Assembly: GCF_020564565.1 (NCBI RefSeq)
Contig: NZ_JAJCTD010000001.1
Location: 496,001-560,000 of the forward strand
DNA length: 64,000 nt
Source of the DNA: Rhodobacter sp. Har01
Lineage (GTDB): Bacteria; Pseudomonadota; Alphaproteobacteria; Rhodobacterales; Rhodobacteraceae
Reading direction: 5' to 3'
A program made the translations under genes and the position numbers. Each line of letters starts with the position of its first letter. Within the stretch, counting starts at the first letter, position 1. Below, piece after piece: positions 63,830 to 64,000 of the stretch. The notes under the pieces are model-generated. The model was not told where the DNA came from, ran no database searches, and worked only from the letters and a program-made list of their open reading frames with translations.

Positions 63830-64000
63830 TCAGGGCTTTGCCCAGCCATCGGCGTCGATCAAAGCCTGGACGCGGGCGGTGTCGTGGTCCGCTTCCAGCC
63901 GGGCGGCGGTGTCGCGGGCGATCTGGTCGGGGTCGCCGTCAACCTCATAGGGGGCCGCTTTGCGCCATTCGGCGAGGTAGCTGTCGGTATCGCGTGCGCC
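63830..64000 (-). CDS. Partial gene, probable 'virulence factor' family protein
   Basis: Only the last 56 residues are in the window; the frame is open to the edge. It contains GARDTDSYLAEWRKAAPYEV and DADGWAKP at the end, like the small proteins labelled 'virulence factor' that sit next to the MTHFR-like gene in other Rhodobacterales C1 clusters. The label is historical and no function is known. The gap to the MTHFR-like gene is 55 bp, same strand. Confidence 0.6.
   Translation of the reverse strand, partial: GARDTDSYLAEWRKAAPYEVDGDPDQIARDTAARLEADHDTARVQALIDADGWAKP

Overview
The window is a 64 kb piece of a GC-rich (roughly two thirds G+C) alphaproteobacterial chromosome, almost certainly from the order Rhodobacterales. 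Four things support this: the order argS - SPOR protein - nagZ - scpA - scpB; the order yceD - rpmF - plsX - fabH - ihfA - merR; a holin/endolysin pair of the gene-transfer-agent (GTA) type; and a composite intergenic repeat (GC hairpin, then GGTATTT and GGCCAAGATGAAG) of a kind I associate with this group. Most genes are housekeeping or metabolic, tightly packed, often with ATGA-type stop/start overlaps.

Layout. 1-1.6 kb: DsbB-like protein, zinc metallopeptidase, tRNA-Leu(CAA). 2.1-5.3 kb: two Hint-domain proteins, the second a large RTX-type protein with 81-bp internal repeats. 5.3-15.8 kb (minus): MobA-like nucleotidyltransferase, a dimethylglycine/sarcosine dehydrogenase-like flavoprotein, and a complete branched-chain-type ABC transporter with two tandem substrate-binding proteins and an unknown secreted protein between its two ATPase genes. 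16-24 kb: sugar dehydrogenase, RibD-like reductase, GlxA/AraC regulator, class II DAHP synthase, a PAS protein, then yicC-gmk-gamma carbonic anhydrase. 24.3-30.7 kb: myo-inositol catabolism (iolR, iolC fused to an aldolase domain, iolD, iolE, iolB) with two identical 18-bp operators. 30.8-33.6 kb: a PhoR-like kinase followed by a disturbed segment with a 20-bp perfect inverted repeat, a GNAT remnant and a low-GC gene with a C-terminal TIR-like domain, probably an acquired defence gene. 33.6-48 kb: nucleoside hydrolase, iron-binding protein, ABC-F ATPase, outer-membrane barrel, PLP decarboxylase, a lipoprotein, cysS with an abruptly low-GC 3' third, cimA, methyltransferase, squalene/phytoene-synthase-like protein, nuclease, ccmE. 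47.9-49 kb: frameshifted GTA-type endolysin and intact holin. 49-64 kb: argS-spor-nagZ-scpA-scpB, long-form dcd, tRNA-Pro(GGG), the fatty-acid/ribosomal cluster, bamE, msrB, olsB-like acyltransferase, and one-carbon genes (methyl-THF:corrinoid methyltransferase, MTHFR-like, and the end of a third gene) that run off the window.

How the parts work together. The iol genes form one regulon under an RpiR-type repressor. The transporter operon plus the demethylating flavoprotein suggest uptake and oxidation of a small amine or amino acid, with released C1 units meeting the folate genes at the right edge; this link is inference. The best candidates for new biology are the TIR-like gene at 32.5-33.6 kb with its disturbed left flank, the chimeric cysS, the unknown secreted protein inside the transporter operon, and the inactivated GTA endolysin.
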